From Crocinitomix catalasitica ATCC 23190 (GTDB taxonomy: Bacteria; Bacteroidota; Bacteroidia; Flavobacteriales_D; Crocinitomicaceae): a DNA stretch of 64,000 bases. Below the pieces are notes generated by a model. It ran no database searches, was not told the origin of the DNA, and saw only the letters and a list, made by a program, of their open reading frames with translations. How positions within the stretch are numbered: position 1 is the first letter of the stretch; each line of letters begins with the position of its first letter. Below are positions 1-10,782 of this stretch, in pieces. The stretch covers positions 21,297 through 85,296 of the forward strand of contig NZ_JHXV01000024.1 in assembly GCF_000621625.1 (NCBI RefSeq). The letters run 5' to 3'. A program made the position numbers and the translations under genes.

Positions 1-865
1 TAAAATTGAGTTGCTGAATCATTTGTCCATAAGTCAGCTTATTTTTTGAGTAATTGGGGATTGATTTGTCGCGATAAACAGCTAATTGGAACGAGTCAAT
101 TTGAATTTCATTCACTATAATTTTTTCCAATTTATTATTTGTCGCTACGAAATCAATGCTATCAATTTGCAAGTGATGCGCCATTAACGACAAATGATCT
201 TTTTGTTCTGGTATGTGGTTAATATAATCAGCTTTTGAATAACGGGTCAAGACACTAAACGAATCTATTAGAACTTGATGATTATGATATGTGATGTGAT
301 CCATTCGAATGTCGTGTAGATCTCCGGTGTATTGCTGTAGATACTTAATTTTTAATGTGTCAAATTGACTAAGACGAATATCAGACAAATTACGAAGCGT
401 AGCTTGCAAATCAACCTGTAAAAGGCGGGTAATTGTATCCGTCTTGCCAATACTATCTTTAACTAGCGAATAATAATCCAGTCCTGCTATTTCGACCTTC
501 CTTAAAGTAATAGGCTTTTGTTCACTTTTTGTGCTTTTATTCGATTGAGTAGAATCCTGCTTAAAATGATTCAGTTTTACATTTTTTACTATAGACTTCC
601 GTATAAGGATGGTATCTGAAGCTATAATTTTCATGATACCGATACGCAAACTAACTTCCTCGGCTTCTAATTCAAATAATTCATTGCTGAATTTTAAGTT
701 TTTGAAAGCAATGTCTCCGGAAAAACTCAAATTATATTCCGAATAAGTCAAGTGTTCTTGCTTCGATAATTCCTTCTCAATATACCATTCAAGCGAGAAA
801 ATTGCACCAATATATAGTATTGCAAAAGCAGCAAGTACGATAATTATTTTCTTTAATGCTTTCAT
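1..865 (-). CDS. Partial membrane-anchored protein of unknown function (3' end beyond window)
   Basis: The frame is open without a stop from an ATG at 865 to the left edge, giving 288 visible residues, so the gene runs off the window. Residues about 4-24 form one hydrophobic segment after a Lys-rich start, which fits an inner-membrane anchor with the rest in the periplasm. The remainder alternates polar and hydrophobic residues with many Asp-Ser/Thr and Leu-Gln steps, like the long beta-rich AsmA/DUF748-type envelope proteins. That resemblance is by composition and layout only; I see no diagnostic motif. It lies 59 bases downstream of the WG-repeat gene on the same strand and could share its transcript. 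Confidence 0.7.
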   Translation of the reverse strand, partial: MKALKKIIIVLAAFAILYIGAIFSLEWYIEKELSKQEHLTYSEYNLSFSGDIAFKNLKFSNELFELEAEEVSLRIGIMKIIASDTILIRKSIVKNVKLNHFKQDSTQSNKSTKSEQKPITLRKVEIAGLDYYSLVKDSIGKTDTITRLLQVDLQATLRNLSDIRLSQFDTLKIKYLQQYTGDLHDIRMDHITYHNHQVLIDSFSVLTRYSKADYINHIPEQKDHLSLMAHHLQIDSIDFVATNNKLEKIIVNEIQIDSFQLAVYRDKSIPNYSKNKLTYGQMIQQLNF

Positions 866-924
866 TGGGATGTTTGAAATATGAAAGATATGGTTTTTGT
901 GAATTACAATAACAAAAACTTCCT

Positions 925-3900
925 TTATTGCGGATTAAAAATCATTGTACCAGTGTGATGATAATAACCAAAGGAATTGAAAAAACTAACTTGAAAATAA
1001 TCGTCTTCAGCTTTAATTTGGTGATAATTAATGGGAATAATTTCTTCGCCTAAATCATTATAAAGTCCAACCAATCTATTCTCATTCAATAAATAAAGTT
1101 GATTAGAAATTGGGTCGATGCTTTGAAAAGATAACGCTTCGTTTAGAAAACCATCATATAAATAATCAATATTTTGATCCGTAACGATTAATTGATCCTC
1201 TTGAATCGCTTTAATATTATCGAAAGGAAAATCGTTCAGTTTAACACCTTGCTCATTGTATAAATCATACATTTTATTCTTTAATGTTGCTTTGTAAAAT
1301 GTCGAATTATACGCTTCTATTTCTGTGTAAACGTAGGGAAGGATCGTTTCACCATACTTATTGATTATCCCAAAACCATCTTTAGTTCTAATGATATAAT
1401 GCGACAAAAGATGTTCAACTTGATAAACCATGCTGTCAATTATTGACTGGCCTTCAATATCTATAAGCAATCTTTTTTTGTCGTGTTTGACTAAAAACCA
1501 ATTCGGATTAATAGTTGTTTTTACTTCACTGTAAACGGGTTTTGTTAAAGTGTCTAATGCAAAGTTTAAAAATCCAAAATCTCTTGTTGGACCTTCGTAT
1601 ACTATCCCGGTTGAAACCACTTTTTCGACGGAGGCCATTTTTTTAATCAAGGGCTCATTCGTCTTTAAATCATATAAGATATAATTATTTTTCTTTTTGA
1701 GTAAAAGCTTTTCTTCCGCTAGAGAATATCCTACGATTCTTGTCTTTTTGGGCAGCATTAAATCATGCCCAATTTTGTGAAGGTGCAATTGTTTACCTCG
1801 ATCAATATAAACAATATATTCATCGTTAAAATCAACTACCTCTTTGCAAATGTCGGAATTGACAATAGTATCTTCTTTGGCATTGATAATGACAGTTCCC
1901 TTTCTGTTTTCTATCGCAAAACAACCATTACTGAGGTCGTGTAACTTCCTTGCCTTTACAGGACTGATAATATAACCTCCATCTGCATCAATAAATGATT
2001 TTTTACCTTGAACTATAATTGCTGCTTTATCATTTACGAATGGGAGAATATAATCGAATTTTGTATTCGTTATGGCTTGCAAAGTAGTGTCTAATAATTG
2101 CCAACCTTTTTCACCGTTGACTTTCGTCATCCAGCTGCCGTTATAATAATTCTTAATTTCTGAAATTTCGGTTTTTGCAGTCAGCCCTGTAAACCGATCA
2201 TAAATATAGTTTTGATTCGTTGATTGATGAATTTCAAAATAGGATTTTCCTGCAACAATTTTTCTCTCTATAAATTCAGCTTCAAGCGGAATTATAATTT
2301 TAAGTGTTGTGTCAATTACACCCCATTTTTTATTCTTTACGACGATTGCTAAACCATCCTTAAAAGGCAATGCATGATCGAATGGAATGTCATTTAATAT
2401 GGCACCTTTTTCATTCAAAAAATACCATTCACCACCTTGAATTGATATGAATTTTTCGTCGTCATCTATTCTTTTTTGATTCGCGTTAATATCATTTAAA
2501 CATTGCCATGTAGTGGATATTGAATACCTTTTTTGTTTCGCAGTCAACATTTTTGTTCCCCCTTTGCAAACCAATAAAAATCCATCTTGATAGTTGGCGT
2601 AATAAGTTAAGTCTTTCCATACAGTTTTGAAATTACGGTCCACCAATATTAAATTTTTATCGAATGCTCTAATTAATGTCCGGGTCGATGAAATATCTTC
2701 AAAATTAATTGATGCGAATACTTGTTTTGAAATGTACTTTTTTAAGTGATGATCAACCAGATAAAACGGATGCCCATACCACGCAAAAGTGTTTTCACTC
2801 AGTTCTACTTTAGTTCGAATCATTTTTGCATTATTACCCCTAATTGGGATGTATGCCTGGGTGAATCCGAGGTTATCACGAATATTAATGAATGAGAATT
2901 TTGGAATTAGAATGATTGAATCATTCTCATCTTTTAGTCCCCAATTTCCCATCTCTTTTTTAACGGTATCTTTGACAGGCACGTATAAGATGGGTCTAAA
3001 CCATCCAAAACGGTTTACATCTTCAGTATCACCAAAACGAATCCTAGTTGAAGGCTGCTTTGGATAAATTTCTTTCTCAATGCCAATTGACATATAATCA
3101 TTAAATTCTTTTCGTTCCCCAAAAACACCATCCTCAGAGATTGTATATATTACCATTTTCTCTTTGGTATAACATTTTACGGCCTTTTCAAATACACTGA
3201 TTTTTGTAAAGATGGTATCTTCTAGTTGCTGTCCTGAATTTGTATACAGTCCATATTTCTCATTTTTAACCGTCACAAAATTGTAGGGGTAGGACTTTAT
3301 ATTATCGTAATCGGCAGTAATTAATTCTTTCCCTGTCGAAGCGTATACGCCGTACTGGTCAAAGTCACTTACAAAATAAGCGCCATCAATCTCTTCTATA
3401 GATGTATATTTTGGTGGTACAATAACTTTATCGCTCAATAAACTATGTACGCCGTATTGACCATTCAATGTATAGATAATAACCGTAGAACTCAAACTAA
3501 CAATATCGTCAAGGGGTGGGATCGTATACACTTTATCCATTTCGGGTAAATAAAGCAGCCTTTTATTGTCTTTTGTTGCGATAAAATACTGGTCTTTTAA
3601 TAATCGAATATAATTTACTTTTGGTCCAATTTGTTTTAAATCAGCCATCCGAAAGATTCGAAAAATATACTCCTTTGTATTTATAATTCCATACTGATCA
3701 TTAACTTGCTCGTATGAAGTTACTTTGTCCAATAGCATCGCTTTCTCCTTTTTTGAATATAAAATAGACGTACTATCCGCTGTCGATAAAAGTATTAATT
3801 CTGGAAAATTTTCAAAATATCCGGTTGCATTACTCCGAATAAATTTGTTCGAATTGGCAAGAAAAAACTGATACTCATCTTGCTTTTTCAACAAAAACAA

Positions 3901-4272
3901 TTCGGGTGATAAAAGATGGATTGCGTCATATTCAAGCGGCAAAATTTCTTTCCCTAATACAACTAAATTAAATTTTTCATCTTTATTTGCACTATACGAA
4001 ACGGAGTCGTGTATGAAGATGTTTTTGTATTCGGCTTTTTGTAAAACTTGTCCATTTTTGTCTAATAAACCTCTTTTGTTGAGGTGTGTAAAAAGATAAA
4101 CATTGGCCGTTGCATTATAAGTAATATGGTCATATCGCAAGGACAATACTTCAGTTCCATCAGCTCGAACCAATCCCCATTTACCATTTTTAGCTACAGG
4201 GAACAGTCGCTGTTGTCCATAACCTAAGGTAATTGTAAATAGAAAAATAAGACTTGAACACAACCATTTCAT
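925..4272 (-). CDS. Secreted WG-repeat protein, 1115 aa
   Basis: I place the start at the ATG at 4272. It opens a clean signal peptide ([19 protein letters not shown], then QQ), whereas the longer open frame to 4470 runs inside the upstream gene without any signal-like start. The protein carries many degenerate WG repeats of the form (K/Q)(W/Y)G(L/V/I)..-G-x(5-8)-Y..I. Clear copies lie near the N-terminus ([15 protein letters not shown]), in the middle ([22 protein letters not shown]) and near the C-terminus ([15 protein letters not shown]). WG repeats (PF14903) form beta-propeller-like surfaces, but their ligands are mostly unknown. The start is separated by one base from the stop of the upstream lipoprotein gene, so the two are probably translationally coupled. 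No type IX sorting domain is visible at the C-terminus, so I expect a periplasmic or outer-membrane-associated protein. Confidence 0.85.
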   Translation of the reverse strand: MKWLCSSLIFLFTITLGYGQQRLFPVAKNGKWGLVRADGTEVLSLRYDHITYNATANVYLFTHLNKRGLLDKNGQVLQKAEYKNIFIHDSVSYSANKDEKFNLVVLGKEILPLEYDAIHLLSPELFLLKKQDEYQFFLANSNKFIRSNATGYFENFPELILLSTADSTSILYSKKEKAMLLDKVTSYEQVNDQYGIINTKEYIFRIFRMADLKQIGPKVNYIRLLKDQYFIATKDNKRLLYLPEMDKVYTIPPLDDIVSLSSTVIIYTLNGQYGVHSLLSDKVIVPPKYTSIEEIDGAYFVSDFDQYGVYASTGKELITADYDNIKSYPYNFVTVKNEKYGLYTNSGQQLEDTIFTKISVFEKAVKCYTKEKMVIYTISEDGVFGERKEFNDYMSIGIEKEIYPKQPSTRIRFGDTEDVNRFGWFRPILYVPVKDTVKKEMGNWGLKDENDSIILIPKFSFINIRDNLGFTQAYIPIRGNNAKMIRTKVELSENTFAWYGHPFYLVDHHLKKYISKQVFASINFEDISSTRTLIRAFDKNLILVDRNFKTVWKDLTYYANYQDGFLLVCKGGTKMLTAKQKRYSISTTWQCLNDINANQKRIDDDEKFISIQGGEWYFLNEKGAILNDIPFDHALPFKDGLAIVVKNKKWGVIDTTLKIIIPLEAEFIERKIVAGKSYFEIHQSTNQNYIYDRFTGLTAKTEISEIKNYYNGSWMTKVNGEKGWQLLDTTLQAITNTKFDYILPFVNDKAAIIVQGKKSFIDADGGYIISPVKARKLHDLSNGCFAIENRKGTVIINAKEDTIVNSDICKEVVDFNDEYIVYIDRGKQLHLHKIGHDLMLPKKTRIVGYSLAEEKLLLKKKNNYILYDLKTNEPLIKKMASVEKVVSTGIVYEGPTRDFGFLNFALDTLTKPVYSEVKTTINPNWFLVKHDKKRLLIDIEGQSIIDSMVYQVEHLLSHYIIRTKDGFGIINKYGETILPYVYTEIEAYNSTFYKATLKNKMYDLYNEQGVKLNDFPFDNIKAIQEDQLIVTDQNIDYLYDGFLNEALSFQSIDPISNQLYLLNENRLVGLYNDLGEEIIPINYHQIKAEDDYFQVSFFNSFGYYHHTGTMIFNPQ

Positions 4273-4273
4273 G

Positions 4274-5560
4274 CTATATATCTGCAATGATTTCAATAAG
4301 GTCGTCTTTGTCTGTGATTTTTGTAGAAAGTTCCTCCATTTTAAATTTATGGTTGGACTTATTATAGACTTTTGAAATGTTCTCCTTACAAACGGCAACT
4401 TCGTTATCAGGCAGTATAGCCAAAATTTTAGGGTCAGCTTTCCGGTCAAGGTTAAATTTTTTCCAGTCACTGTATGGGAAGTTAATCACCACGTTTTCTT
4501 TTTCATAAATCACTACGACCATTGATTTTTCTTTTAAGTGGTTTTTATTACCAAAATCAAAGTCAGCAATCATTTCAATAGGTTCTTCCATTTGATGAAT
4601 ATAATCGAAGTTATAAAGGCCAAAACCAGAAATGGCCACCTCTCTTACATAGGGTTTTTGATTAAAATCTTGTTTCTTCGCGTATGCAACCTTGGCTTGT
4701 TTGAAATTTGTCATGGCCAAATCGAAATTGGCGCCCTCTAAAATTGCTTTAACCTGTGTTGTAAAGGATGTATTTGTGTTTTTGAGGGTAAGATAGTATT
4801 CGTAGGCTTTTTCATTCGTAGGCACCAAATCAAAAGATGTCCATTTATTATTCATTACCTTTTTATTTTTTCTTGGATCTAAACTATCATGCGAGCCAGT
4901 ATATTCCCATACTACTGCATCAAACCCGTTGAGTTCATCATAGTCTGACAGTTCAAAATTAATGTCTAAAATAAACGAGTCACCCGATGATTTTTCTGGC
5001 TTTAAAGGAATTGTTTTTTTATCGAATTTTGTATTGTTTACAACTGGAGCACTAGGTGCTAGGTAAGACCATTCTCCAGATTTTTCATTAATTTGATAAA
5101 AATTCATTGGAATATCGCCAATATCAGAAGCTAAATTCATGTCAATCGACTTGTCTTTAGCTAAACTCACCACTTCTCCATTTTGATTCGCTTTTAAATC
5201 GAACATGCCAGCAGATTGAAAAGTGAAATTCGAACCTAGCGTATCATATTTCATTGGAATTCCAGAACTAATTATGTCATCTAACGAATGAAATTGTACA
5301 AATTTGACATCAACATTCCCTTTAATTAGAACGCCATTTTTATCAACCATTGCATTCGCTGGAATGGTAAAATTCGATCCGTTTGCTGCTGTAAGGTGAT
5401 TGATTTTAGAAGGATCGATCGTGAATATAGTATCGTTATGAAAGTCTCCACTAAATGGAGGTTGGATACTAGAAATTATATTGTCTAATTGGTTTTGGCT
5501 ATTGTCACAGCTATTAAAAAAGAACAATGTACAAGCACAATAAATGATTAATTGTTTCAT
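4274..5560 (-). CDS. Predicted lipoprotein of unknown function, 428 aa
   Basis: The N-terminus is a lipoprotein signal (hydrophobic residues 3-16, then Asn-Ser-Cys with Cys18 as the lipidation site). After a linker comes a segment of the type IPANAMVDKNG..I.GNV.VKFVQFH...D.I.SGIPM (about residues 65-105). I recognise this arrangement from other uncharacterised Bacteroidota lipoproteins, where it precedes a mixed beta region; no enzymatic motif is visible. The rest is a soluble, Lys/Asp-rich domain, presumably periplasmic. The stop codon lies one base before the ATG of the WG-repeat protein, suggesting the two act together at the envelope. The 219 bases upstream, back to rfbB, hold no clear promoter match. 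Confidence 0.8.
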   Translation of the reverse strand: MKQLIIYCACTLFFFNSCDNSQNQLDNIISSIQPPFSGDFHNDTIFTIDPSKINHLTAANGSNFTIPANAMVDKNGVLIKGNVDVKFVQFHSLDDIISSGIPMKYDTLGSNFTFQSAGMFDLKANQNGEVVSLAKDKSIDMNLASDIGDIPMNFYQINEKSGEWSYLAPSAPVVNNTKFDKKTIPLKPEKSSGDSFILDINFELSDYDELNGFDAVVWEYTGSHDSLDPRKNKKVMNNKWTSFDLVPTNEKAYEYYLTLKNTNTSFTTQVKAILEGANFDLAMTNFKQAKVAYAKKQDFNQKPYVREVAISGFGLYNFDYIHQMEEPIEMIADFDFGNKNHLKEKSMVVVIYEKENVVINFPYSDWKKFNLDRKADPKILAILPDNEVAVCKENISKVYNKSNHKFKMEELSTKITDKDDLIEIIADI

Positions 5561-5779
5561 GGTTAGGTTTTAAGGGATTCGAATTGTATAATGCGAATGC
5601 TAACTAAAAGTAACAATAGAAAGTTAGATATTATAGTATTCAACGAATTAAAGCGGTTGAATTAATACTTTTTAGGAAAATGTAACTTTATTTGGGTTGG
5701 TTCTTTAGTACAGCTACTACGGAGCGATTTTCTGTATCTTGATTTAATAATGAATGAGGTGCTGGTTTGTTCTTTTTGA

Positions 5780-6820
5780 TTATTTATAATGCTCCTTATA
5801 ATAATCTTGATATGCTCCAGAAGTGATATCATTCACCCAATCCTCATTATTTAAATACCAATCAACTGTTTTTTCAAGACCTTCTTCAAATTGAATTGAA
5901 GGTTCCCAATTTAATTCGTTTTTGATTTTATTGGCATCAATAGCATATCGGGCATCATGGCCAGCTCTATCTTTGACATACGTAATTAATCTGGCTGAAG
6001 ACCCTGCTGCACGGTCTAGTTTTTTATCTAGGATACTACAAAGTAATTGCACCAAATCGATATTGGTCCACTCATTCCAGCCTCCAATATTGTAGGTCTC
6101 ACCAGTTTTACCGGTGTGAAAAACAGTGTCAATCGCTTTTGCATGATCCTCCACCCATAACCAATCACGTACATTTTCACCTGTCCCATAAATGGGCAAT
6201 GGTTTATTGTGAACGATATTGTTAATCATTAAAGGGATTAACTTTTCTGGGAATTGGTGAGATCCGTAATTGTTCGAACAATTCGATATTTTTAAGTTCA
6301 TGCCATAAGTATGTGCATAAGCACGAGCAATATGATCAGAACTTGCTTTAGACGCTGAATAAGGACTTCTAGGATCGTAAGCAGTCTCTTCTGTAAAGAA
6401 ACCTTCTTTTCCTAATGATCCGTATACCTCGTCCGTTGAAATATGGTAAAAAATATGGTCATCACTTTGCCAATTCGTACGTGCTACTTCTAATAAATTA
6501 GCGGTGCCAATAATATTTGTATTGATAAATTCCATTGGACCAGAAATGGAACGATCGACATGTGATTCTGCTGCCAAATGAATGACATCAGTGATTTTAT
6601 GCTCAGTAAAAAGTGTTTGTAAAAAGGTGATATCGTTGATATCACCTTTTACAAATTTATAATTAGATTGATCTTGAATGTCAACTATATTTTCCAGATT
6701 TCCTGCGTAGGTTAATTTATCAAGGTTGATAATATTATAGTTTGGATATTTGTTGACGAATAAACGTACAACATGCGACCCAATAAACCCTGCACCTCCA
6801 GTAATTAAAATAGTTTTCAT
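5780..6820 (-). CDS. rfbB: dTDP-glucose 4,6-dehydratase
   Basis: This extended short-chain dehydrogenase should convert dTDP-glucose to dTDP-4-keto-6-deoxyglucose. The NAD-binding motif GGAGFIGSH is at residues 8-16, the family-specific TDE triad at 129-131 (STDEVYGSL), and the catalytic Tyr154-xxx-Lys158 in YSASKAS. At 346 aa it is full length. It is last in a seven-gene minus-strand nucleotide-sugar operon. No rmlA, rmlC or rmlD is in the window, so the end product is not necessarily rhamnose. The 4-keto product could feed a 4-aminotransferase such as the DegT-family protein at 32097; that link is inference. Confidence 0.92.
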   Translation of the reverse strand: MKTILITGGAGFIGSHVVRLFVNKYPNYNIINLDKLTYAGNLENIVDIQDQSNYKFVKGDINDITFLQTLFTEHKITDVIHLAAESHVDRSISGPMEFINTNIIGTANLLEVARTNWQSDDHIFYHISTDEVYGSLGKEGFFTEETAYDPRSPYSASKASSDHIARAYAHTYGMNLKISNCSNNYGSHQFPEKLIPLMINNIVHNKPLPIYGTGENVRDWLWVEDHAKAIDTVFHTGKTGETYNIGGWNEWTNIDLVQLLCSILDKKLDRAAGSSARLITYVKDRAGHDARYAIDANKIKNELNWEPSIQFEEGLEKTVDWYLNNEDWVNDITSGAYQDYYKEHYK

Positions 6821-6830
6821 TCAATAAATA

Positions 6831-8135
6831 TTAAAGACTCCAATAGTCGATATTAGAAATTTTTCCTTTGTAGATTCCTTTTAAATCAACGACAATTCCG
6901 TGGTCTCCTTTTAGCATATTACTAAAGTCAGCCTCAGAGAAAGTTGTATATTCTTTATGATTAACAGCTACAATAACAGCATCGTAATCATTCGTTGCTT
7001 TTTCAGCCAATCTAAATCCGTATTCAGCAAATAATTCCTCAGAATCGGCATGCGGATCGATTACATCAACCTTGCAAGCAAACGATTCTAATTCATTAAT
7101 TACATCAATTATTTTAGAGTTTCTGATATCACTTACATCCTCTTTAAAAGTTGCTCCTAAAATCAATACTTTAGATTCCATAGGATTCTTCCCATGACCG
7201 ATCATTTTCTTCACGGTTTGTTTTCCAACATAGAATCCCATTGAATCGTTCACATAACGTCCAGAATTGATGATTTTAGCGTGGTAACCAACTTGTTTCG
7301 CCTTATGCGTTAAGTAATACGGGTCAACACCGATACAGTGTCCACCAACCAAACCTGGTCTGAAATTTAAGAAATTCCATTTCGTTCCAGCCGCTTCCAA
7401 AACATCATAAGTATTGATGCCAAGTCGACCAAAAATGATTGACAATTCATTGATTAAGGCAATGTTTACATCACGTTGTGTGTTTTCAATAATTTTAGCT
7501 GCTTCAGCAACTTTAATTGATGCTGCGCGATGAACACCTGCAGTTACTACTAATTCGTAAGTTTTAGCAATATGCTCAGCAGAATCAGGATCACAACCAG
7601 AAGATACCTTAACAATAGAAGCTAAAGTATTTACTTTATCACCTGGATTAATTCTTTCAGGGGAATAACCAACTTTAAAATCATCTCTAAATTTTAATCC
7701 AGAAACTTCCTCTAAAACAGGAATACAATCCTCTTCAGTACATCCAGGATATACAGTTGATTCGTAAACTACATAATCACCTTTTTTAATTGCTAAACCA
7801 ACAGTTTTACTTGCGCCAAGTAATGGCTTAAGGTCTGGTAATTTGCTAGAATCAATAGGAGTAGGGACAGCTACGATAAAAAATGTTGCTTCCTTTAATT
7901 TATCAATAGATGCAGTAAATTCGATATCAGTTCCTTCAAAATCAGAAGCAACTAATTCACTACTTGGATCAATATTATTTTGCATCATTTCGATGCGCTT
8001 TTCATTGATGTCAAATCCAATTACTTTAATTTGTTTTGCAAATTCTAAAGCGATCGGTAATCCAACATAACCAAGACCAATTACGGCTAATTTTGTTTCT
8101 TTATTAACGAGTTTTTCGTATATATTTTGACTCAT
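6831..8135 (-). CDS. UDP-N-acetyl-D-hexosamine (GlcNAc/GalNAc) 6-dehydrogenase, WbpA/TviB type
   Basis: This nucleotide-sugar dehydrogenase should oxidise C6 of a UDP-HexNAc twice, using NAD, to give the uronic acid. It has the Rossmann motif GLGYVGLPIA (residues 20-29) and the active-site Cys267 within GGHCIGVDPYYL. That motif separates the WbpA/WbpO/TviB class from UDP-glucose dehydrogenases, which carry GSCFPKD, as the gene at 10783 does. It is preceded in the operon by WbpB-, WbpD- and WbpE-like genes, so UDP-GlcNAc is the likely substrate and UDP-GlcNAcA the product. The start follows the oxidoreductase gene by 11 bases. Substrate choice between GlcNAc and GalNAc cannot be read from sequence alone. 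Confidence 0.88.
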   Translation of the reverse strand: MSQNIYEKLVNKETKLAVIGLGYVGLPIALEFAKQIKVIGFDINEKRIEMMQNNIDPSSELVASDFEGTDIEFTASIDKLKEATFFIVAVPTPIDSSKLPDLKPLLGASKTVGLAIKKGDYVVYESTVYPGCTEEDCIPVLEEVSGLKFRDDFKVGYSPERINPGDKVNTLASIVKVSSGCDPDSAEHIAKTYELVVTAGVHRAASIKVAEAAKIIENTQRDVNIALINELSIIFGRLGINTYDVLEAAGTKWNFLNFRPGLVGGHCIGVDPYYLTHKAKQVGYHAKIINSGRYVNDSMGFYVGKQTVKKMIGHGKNPMESKVLILGATFKEDVSDIRNSKIIDVINELESFACKVDVIDPHADSEELFAEYGFRLAEKATNDYDAVIVAVNHKEYTTFSEADFSNMLKGDHGIVVDLKGIYKGKISNIDYWSL

Positions 8136-8146
8136 CTTTCCTACTT

Positions 8147-9187
8147 TTATTTTGTGTTTTGTTTATCGCGTACTGCGTAAATTCTTTCAATTATTTCAAC
8201 AACTTTTAGTCCTTCCAATGCATTTGTTGTTGGTTTTTTTCTCATTTTTAATGAGTCAACAACATTTTCAATGATGTAGTGATGATTTGCAGCAGACCCT
8301 TTATAGGTACCGTAATCATTCGCTGGGTTAGAAGGTGCTAATTCAGGCATTTTATAACCCTCGATATTACAAACATCAATTTCATTCATATACTGTCCAC
8401 CTATCTTCACACTACCTTTTGTTCCGATAATAGTCATTGAGCTTTCTAAATTCGAATCCCATACTGCAGTAGAGTAGTTTAAACTTCCCATTCCACCTTT
8501 GATGAAGTCAAAATTAACAAAACCTGAATCTTCAAAATCGGTTGAATCTTTATGTGTAAAGTCAGCAAATCGACCTTGAATGTTTTCAATGTCACCAAAT
8601 AGCCAATACATGATATCTATAAAGTGAGAGAATTGTGTGAACAAAGTTCCTCCATCTAAATGAGCAGTGCCTTTCCAGCCTCCTTTTTTATAATAACGAT
8701 CATCTCTATTCCAGTAACAATTCAATTGTACCATTAAGATATCGCCCAATAAGTTTCTTTCCACAACATCTTTAATCCACTCTGAAGGAGGAGAATAACG
8801 GTTTTGCATAACACAAAACACTTGTTTAGAATGTTGTAAAGCTGTATAAATAACACTTTCACAAGCATCTTTTCTCAATCCCATTGGTTTTTCACAAACA
8901 ACGTGATGATCTGCAGCCAAAGCCGCTTTTGCTTGGTCAGAATGTGCGCCATTAGGACTACAAATGTTTACCACATCATAGTCTAAACCGCTAGCTAAAA
9001 GTTCTTCAATCGAATTAAAAAATGGAATATCTTTAAATTCATCCAAACCTAATTCATTCGGGTCTTTAATATCTACTAATGCAATTAATTCAGATTCATC
9101 ATTTCTATGAATCATCGTTGCGTGTCGTTTGCCGATATGGCCACAACCAACAACAGCAAATTTTACTTTTTGATCTTCTTTGATCAT
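8147..9187 (-). CDS. Gfo/Idh/MocA oxidoreductase, WbpB/WlbA-like (UDP-GlcNAcA 3-dehydrogenase)
   Basis: An N-terminal Rossmann fold ([13 protein letters not shown], residues 11-23) is followed by the family hallmark EKPMG (Glu99-Lys100-Pro101) and a C-terminal alpha/beta domain. Between a UDP-HexNAc 6-dehydrogenase and hexapeptide acetyltransferase and DegT aminotransferase genes, the natural role is oxidation of C3 of UDP-GlcNAcA to the 3-keto sugar, as done by WbpB of Pseudomonas or WlbA of Bordetella. At 346 aa it is slightly longer than WbpB. Its ATG overlaps the stop of the upstream acetyltransferase gene in an ATGA, which implies translational coupling. The step assignment rests on family plus neighbourhood. 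Confidence 0.85.
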   Translation of the reverse strand: MIKEDQKVKFAVVGCGHIGKRHATMIHRNDESELIALVDIKDPNELGLDEFKDIPFFNSIEELLASGLDYDVVNICSPNGAHSDQAKAALAADHHVVCEKPMGLRKDACESVIYTALQHSKQVFCVMQNRYSPPSEWIKDVVERNLLGDILMVQLNCYWNRDDRYYKKGGWKGTAHLDGGTLFTQFSHFIDIMYWLFGDIENIQGRFADFTHKDSTDFEDSGFVNFDFIKGGMGSLNYSTAVWDSNLESSMTIIGTKGSVKIGGQYMNEIDVCNIEGYKMPELAPSNPANDYGTYKGSAANHHYIIENVVDSLKMRKKPTTNALEGLKVVEIIERIYAVRDKQNTK

Positions 9188-9759
9188 ATTATTCGAGTTA
9201 CTTTATTATTGTCTAATTTATACTTTTCGCCACTTGTTGGACAAGTCGCTTCGTTTTGCGCATTAAATTCTAGTTTTTCACCAAAAGTGCTCATCCAACC
9301 GATTTGTTTTGCTGGATTCCCAACCAATAATGCATAAGCTGGAACTTCTTTTGTTACGACTGCGCCTGCACCAATAAATGCATATTCACCAATCGGGTTT
9401 CCGCAAACAATTGTAGCATTGGCACCAATTGATGCGCCTTTTTTCACAACTGTCTTAAGGTATTCATTTTTTCTATTGACGGCAGATCTTGGATTGATAA
9501 CATTTGTAAAAACCATTGAAGGTCCTAGAAATACATCATCTTCACAGATAACACCAGTATAAATAGAAACATTATTCTGAACCTTTACGTTGTTTCCTAG
9601 AACAACATCCGGAGATATCACAACATTCTGTCCGATATTACAATTCTCACCTAATACACAGTTCGGCATGATGTGCGAAAAATGCCAAATTTTAGTTCCA
9701 TCACCAATTTTACAAGGTTGATCGATTACTGCTGTTTCATGTGCAAAATAGTCTGCCAT
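9184..9759 (-). CDS. Hexapeptide-repeat N-acetyltransferase, WbpD/WlbB-like
   Basis: The 191 residues show left-handed beta-helix hexapeptide repeats with [IV]-G-x-x-[CN] periodicity (for example [54 protein letters not shown]). A C-terminal extension with two Cys follows. In this context it should acetylate the 3-amino group of UDP-GlcNAc3NA to give UDP-GlcNAc(3NAc)A, using acetyl-CoA. It is coupled by a 4-base overlap to the WbpB-like gene. The related PglD/NeuD acetyltransferases carry an N-terminal extra domain that is absent here, which favours WbpD/WlbB. Confidence 0.87.
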   Translation of the reverse strand: MADYFAHETAVIDQPCKIGDGTKIWHFSHIMPNCVLGENCNIGQNVVISPDVVLGNNVKVQNNVSIYTGVICEDDVFLGPSMVFTNVINPRSAVNRKNEYLKTVVKKGASIGANATIVCGNPIGEYAFIGAGAVVTKEVPAYALLVGNPAKQIGWMSTFGEKLEFNAQNEATCPTSGEKYKLDNNKVTRII

Positions 9760-9784
9760 TTAATTCTATTTGAGTCGAATAAGA

Positions 9785-10780
9785 TTACTTAATAATGAAC
9801 TTGTCAAAATTAATATGATCCTTTTCGTTAAGTTCTTCTGTTGTTAAGCCTTTAAAATAAGCATAAGTTCTTTTTAAACCTTCCGCTCTATCAATTTTCG
9901 GTTCCCAATTTAATAAAGTTCTAGCTTTTGTAATATCTGGCTGTCTTTGCTTAGGATCATCAACTGGTAAATCTTTATAAATAACTTTCTGATCAGTTCC
10001 TGTCAACTTAATAATTTCTTCAGCGAAATCACCGATAGAAATTTCGTTTGGATTACCAATATTAATAGGCATTGAAATGTCACTATGTAAAAGACGATAA
10101 ATTCCTTCAACCAAATCATCTACATAGCAGAACGATCGCGTTTGAGAACCATCACCAAAAATTGTTAAATCCTCTCCACGTAATGCTTGTCCAATAAATG
10201 CAGGTAAAACACGCCCGTCATTTAGTCGCATTCTCGGTCCATAAGTATTAAAAATTCGAACGATTCGCGTTTCTACTTGGTGGAATGTATGATAGGCCAT
10301 TGTAATCGCCTCTTGGAAACGTTTAGCTTCGTCATATACACCTCTTGGTCCAATAGGATTAACATGCCCCCAATATTCTTCGGTCTGTGGATGAACTTGA
10401 GGGTCTCCATAAACTTCAGATGTTGAAGCAATCATCAATCTTGCATTCTTAGCTTTTGCTAAACCTAAACAATTATGAATACCTAAAGAACCAACTTTTA
10501 AAGTTTGGATAGGAATTTTAAGATAATCAATTGGGCTTGCAGGCGAAGCAAAATGAAGGATATAATCTAATTGACCAGGAATATGAATAAACTTACTCAC
10601 ATCATGATTATAGAATTCGAAATTCTTCAACTTAAATAAGTGTTCAATATTCTTTAACCTTCCGGTTATTAAATTGTCCATACCAATTACATGGTAGCCT
10701 TCTTTAATAAAACGATCACAAAGGTGAGAACCTAAAAATCCAGCAGCCCCAGTGATTAATATTGTTTTAGTTGTATCCAT
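9785..10780 (-). CDS. UDP-glucuronate decarboxylase (UDP-xylose synthase)
   Basis: This extended SDR should decarboxylate UDP-glucuronate to UDP-xylose through a 4-keto intermediate. It shows [10 protein letters not shown] (residues 11-20), the signature HFASPASP with PIDY (77-86), the TSEVYGDP segment with Glu122 and the catalytic Tyr149-xxx-Lys153 (YDEAK). The segment [10 protein letters not shown], typical of UXS enzymes, follows. It begins two bases downstream of the UDP-glucose dehydrogenase gene, so UDP-glucose to UDP-GlcA to UDP-xylose is encoded as an adjacent pair. Whether xylose itself enters the glycan is not shown. Confidence 0.88.
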   Translation of the reverse strand: MDTTKTILITGAAGFLGSHLCDRFIKEGYHVIGMDNLITGRLKNIEHLFKLKNFEFYNHDVSKFIHIPGQLDYILHFASPASPIDYLKIPIQTLKVGSLGIHNCLGLAKAKNARLMIASTSEVYGDPQVHPQTEEYWGHVNPIGPRGVYDEAKRFQEAITMAYHTFHQVETRIVRIFNTYGPRMRLNDGRVLPAFIGQALRGEDLTIFGDGSQTRSFCYVDDLVEGIYRLLHSDISMPINIGNPNEISIGDFAEEIIKLTGTDQKVIYKDLPVDDPKQRQPDITKARTLLNWEPKIDRAEGLKRTYAYFKGLTTEELNEKDHINFDKFIIK

Positions 10781-10782
10781 TT

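Noticed and set aside
4273..4470. N-terminal extension of the WG-repeat frame to 4470
   Set aside because: It overlaps the lipoprotein coding region, lacks any signal sequence, and the internal ATG at 4272 opens a perfect signal peptide one base after the upstream stop.
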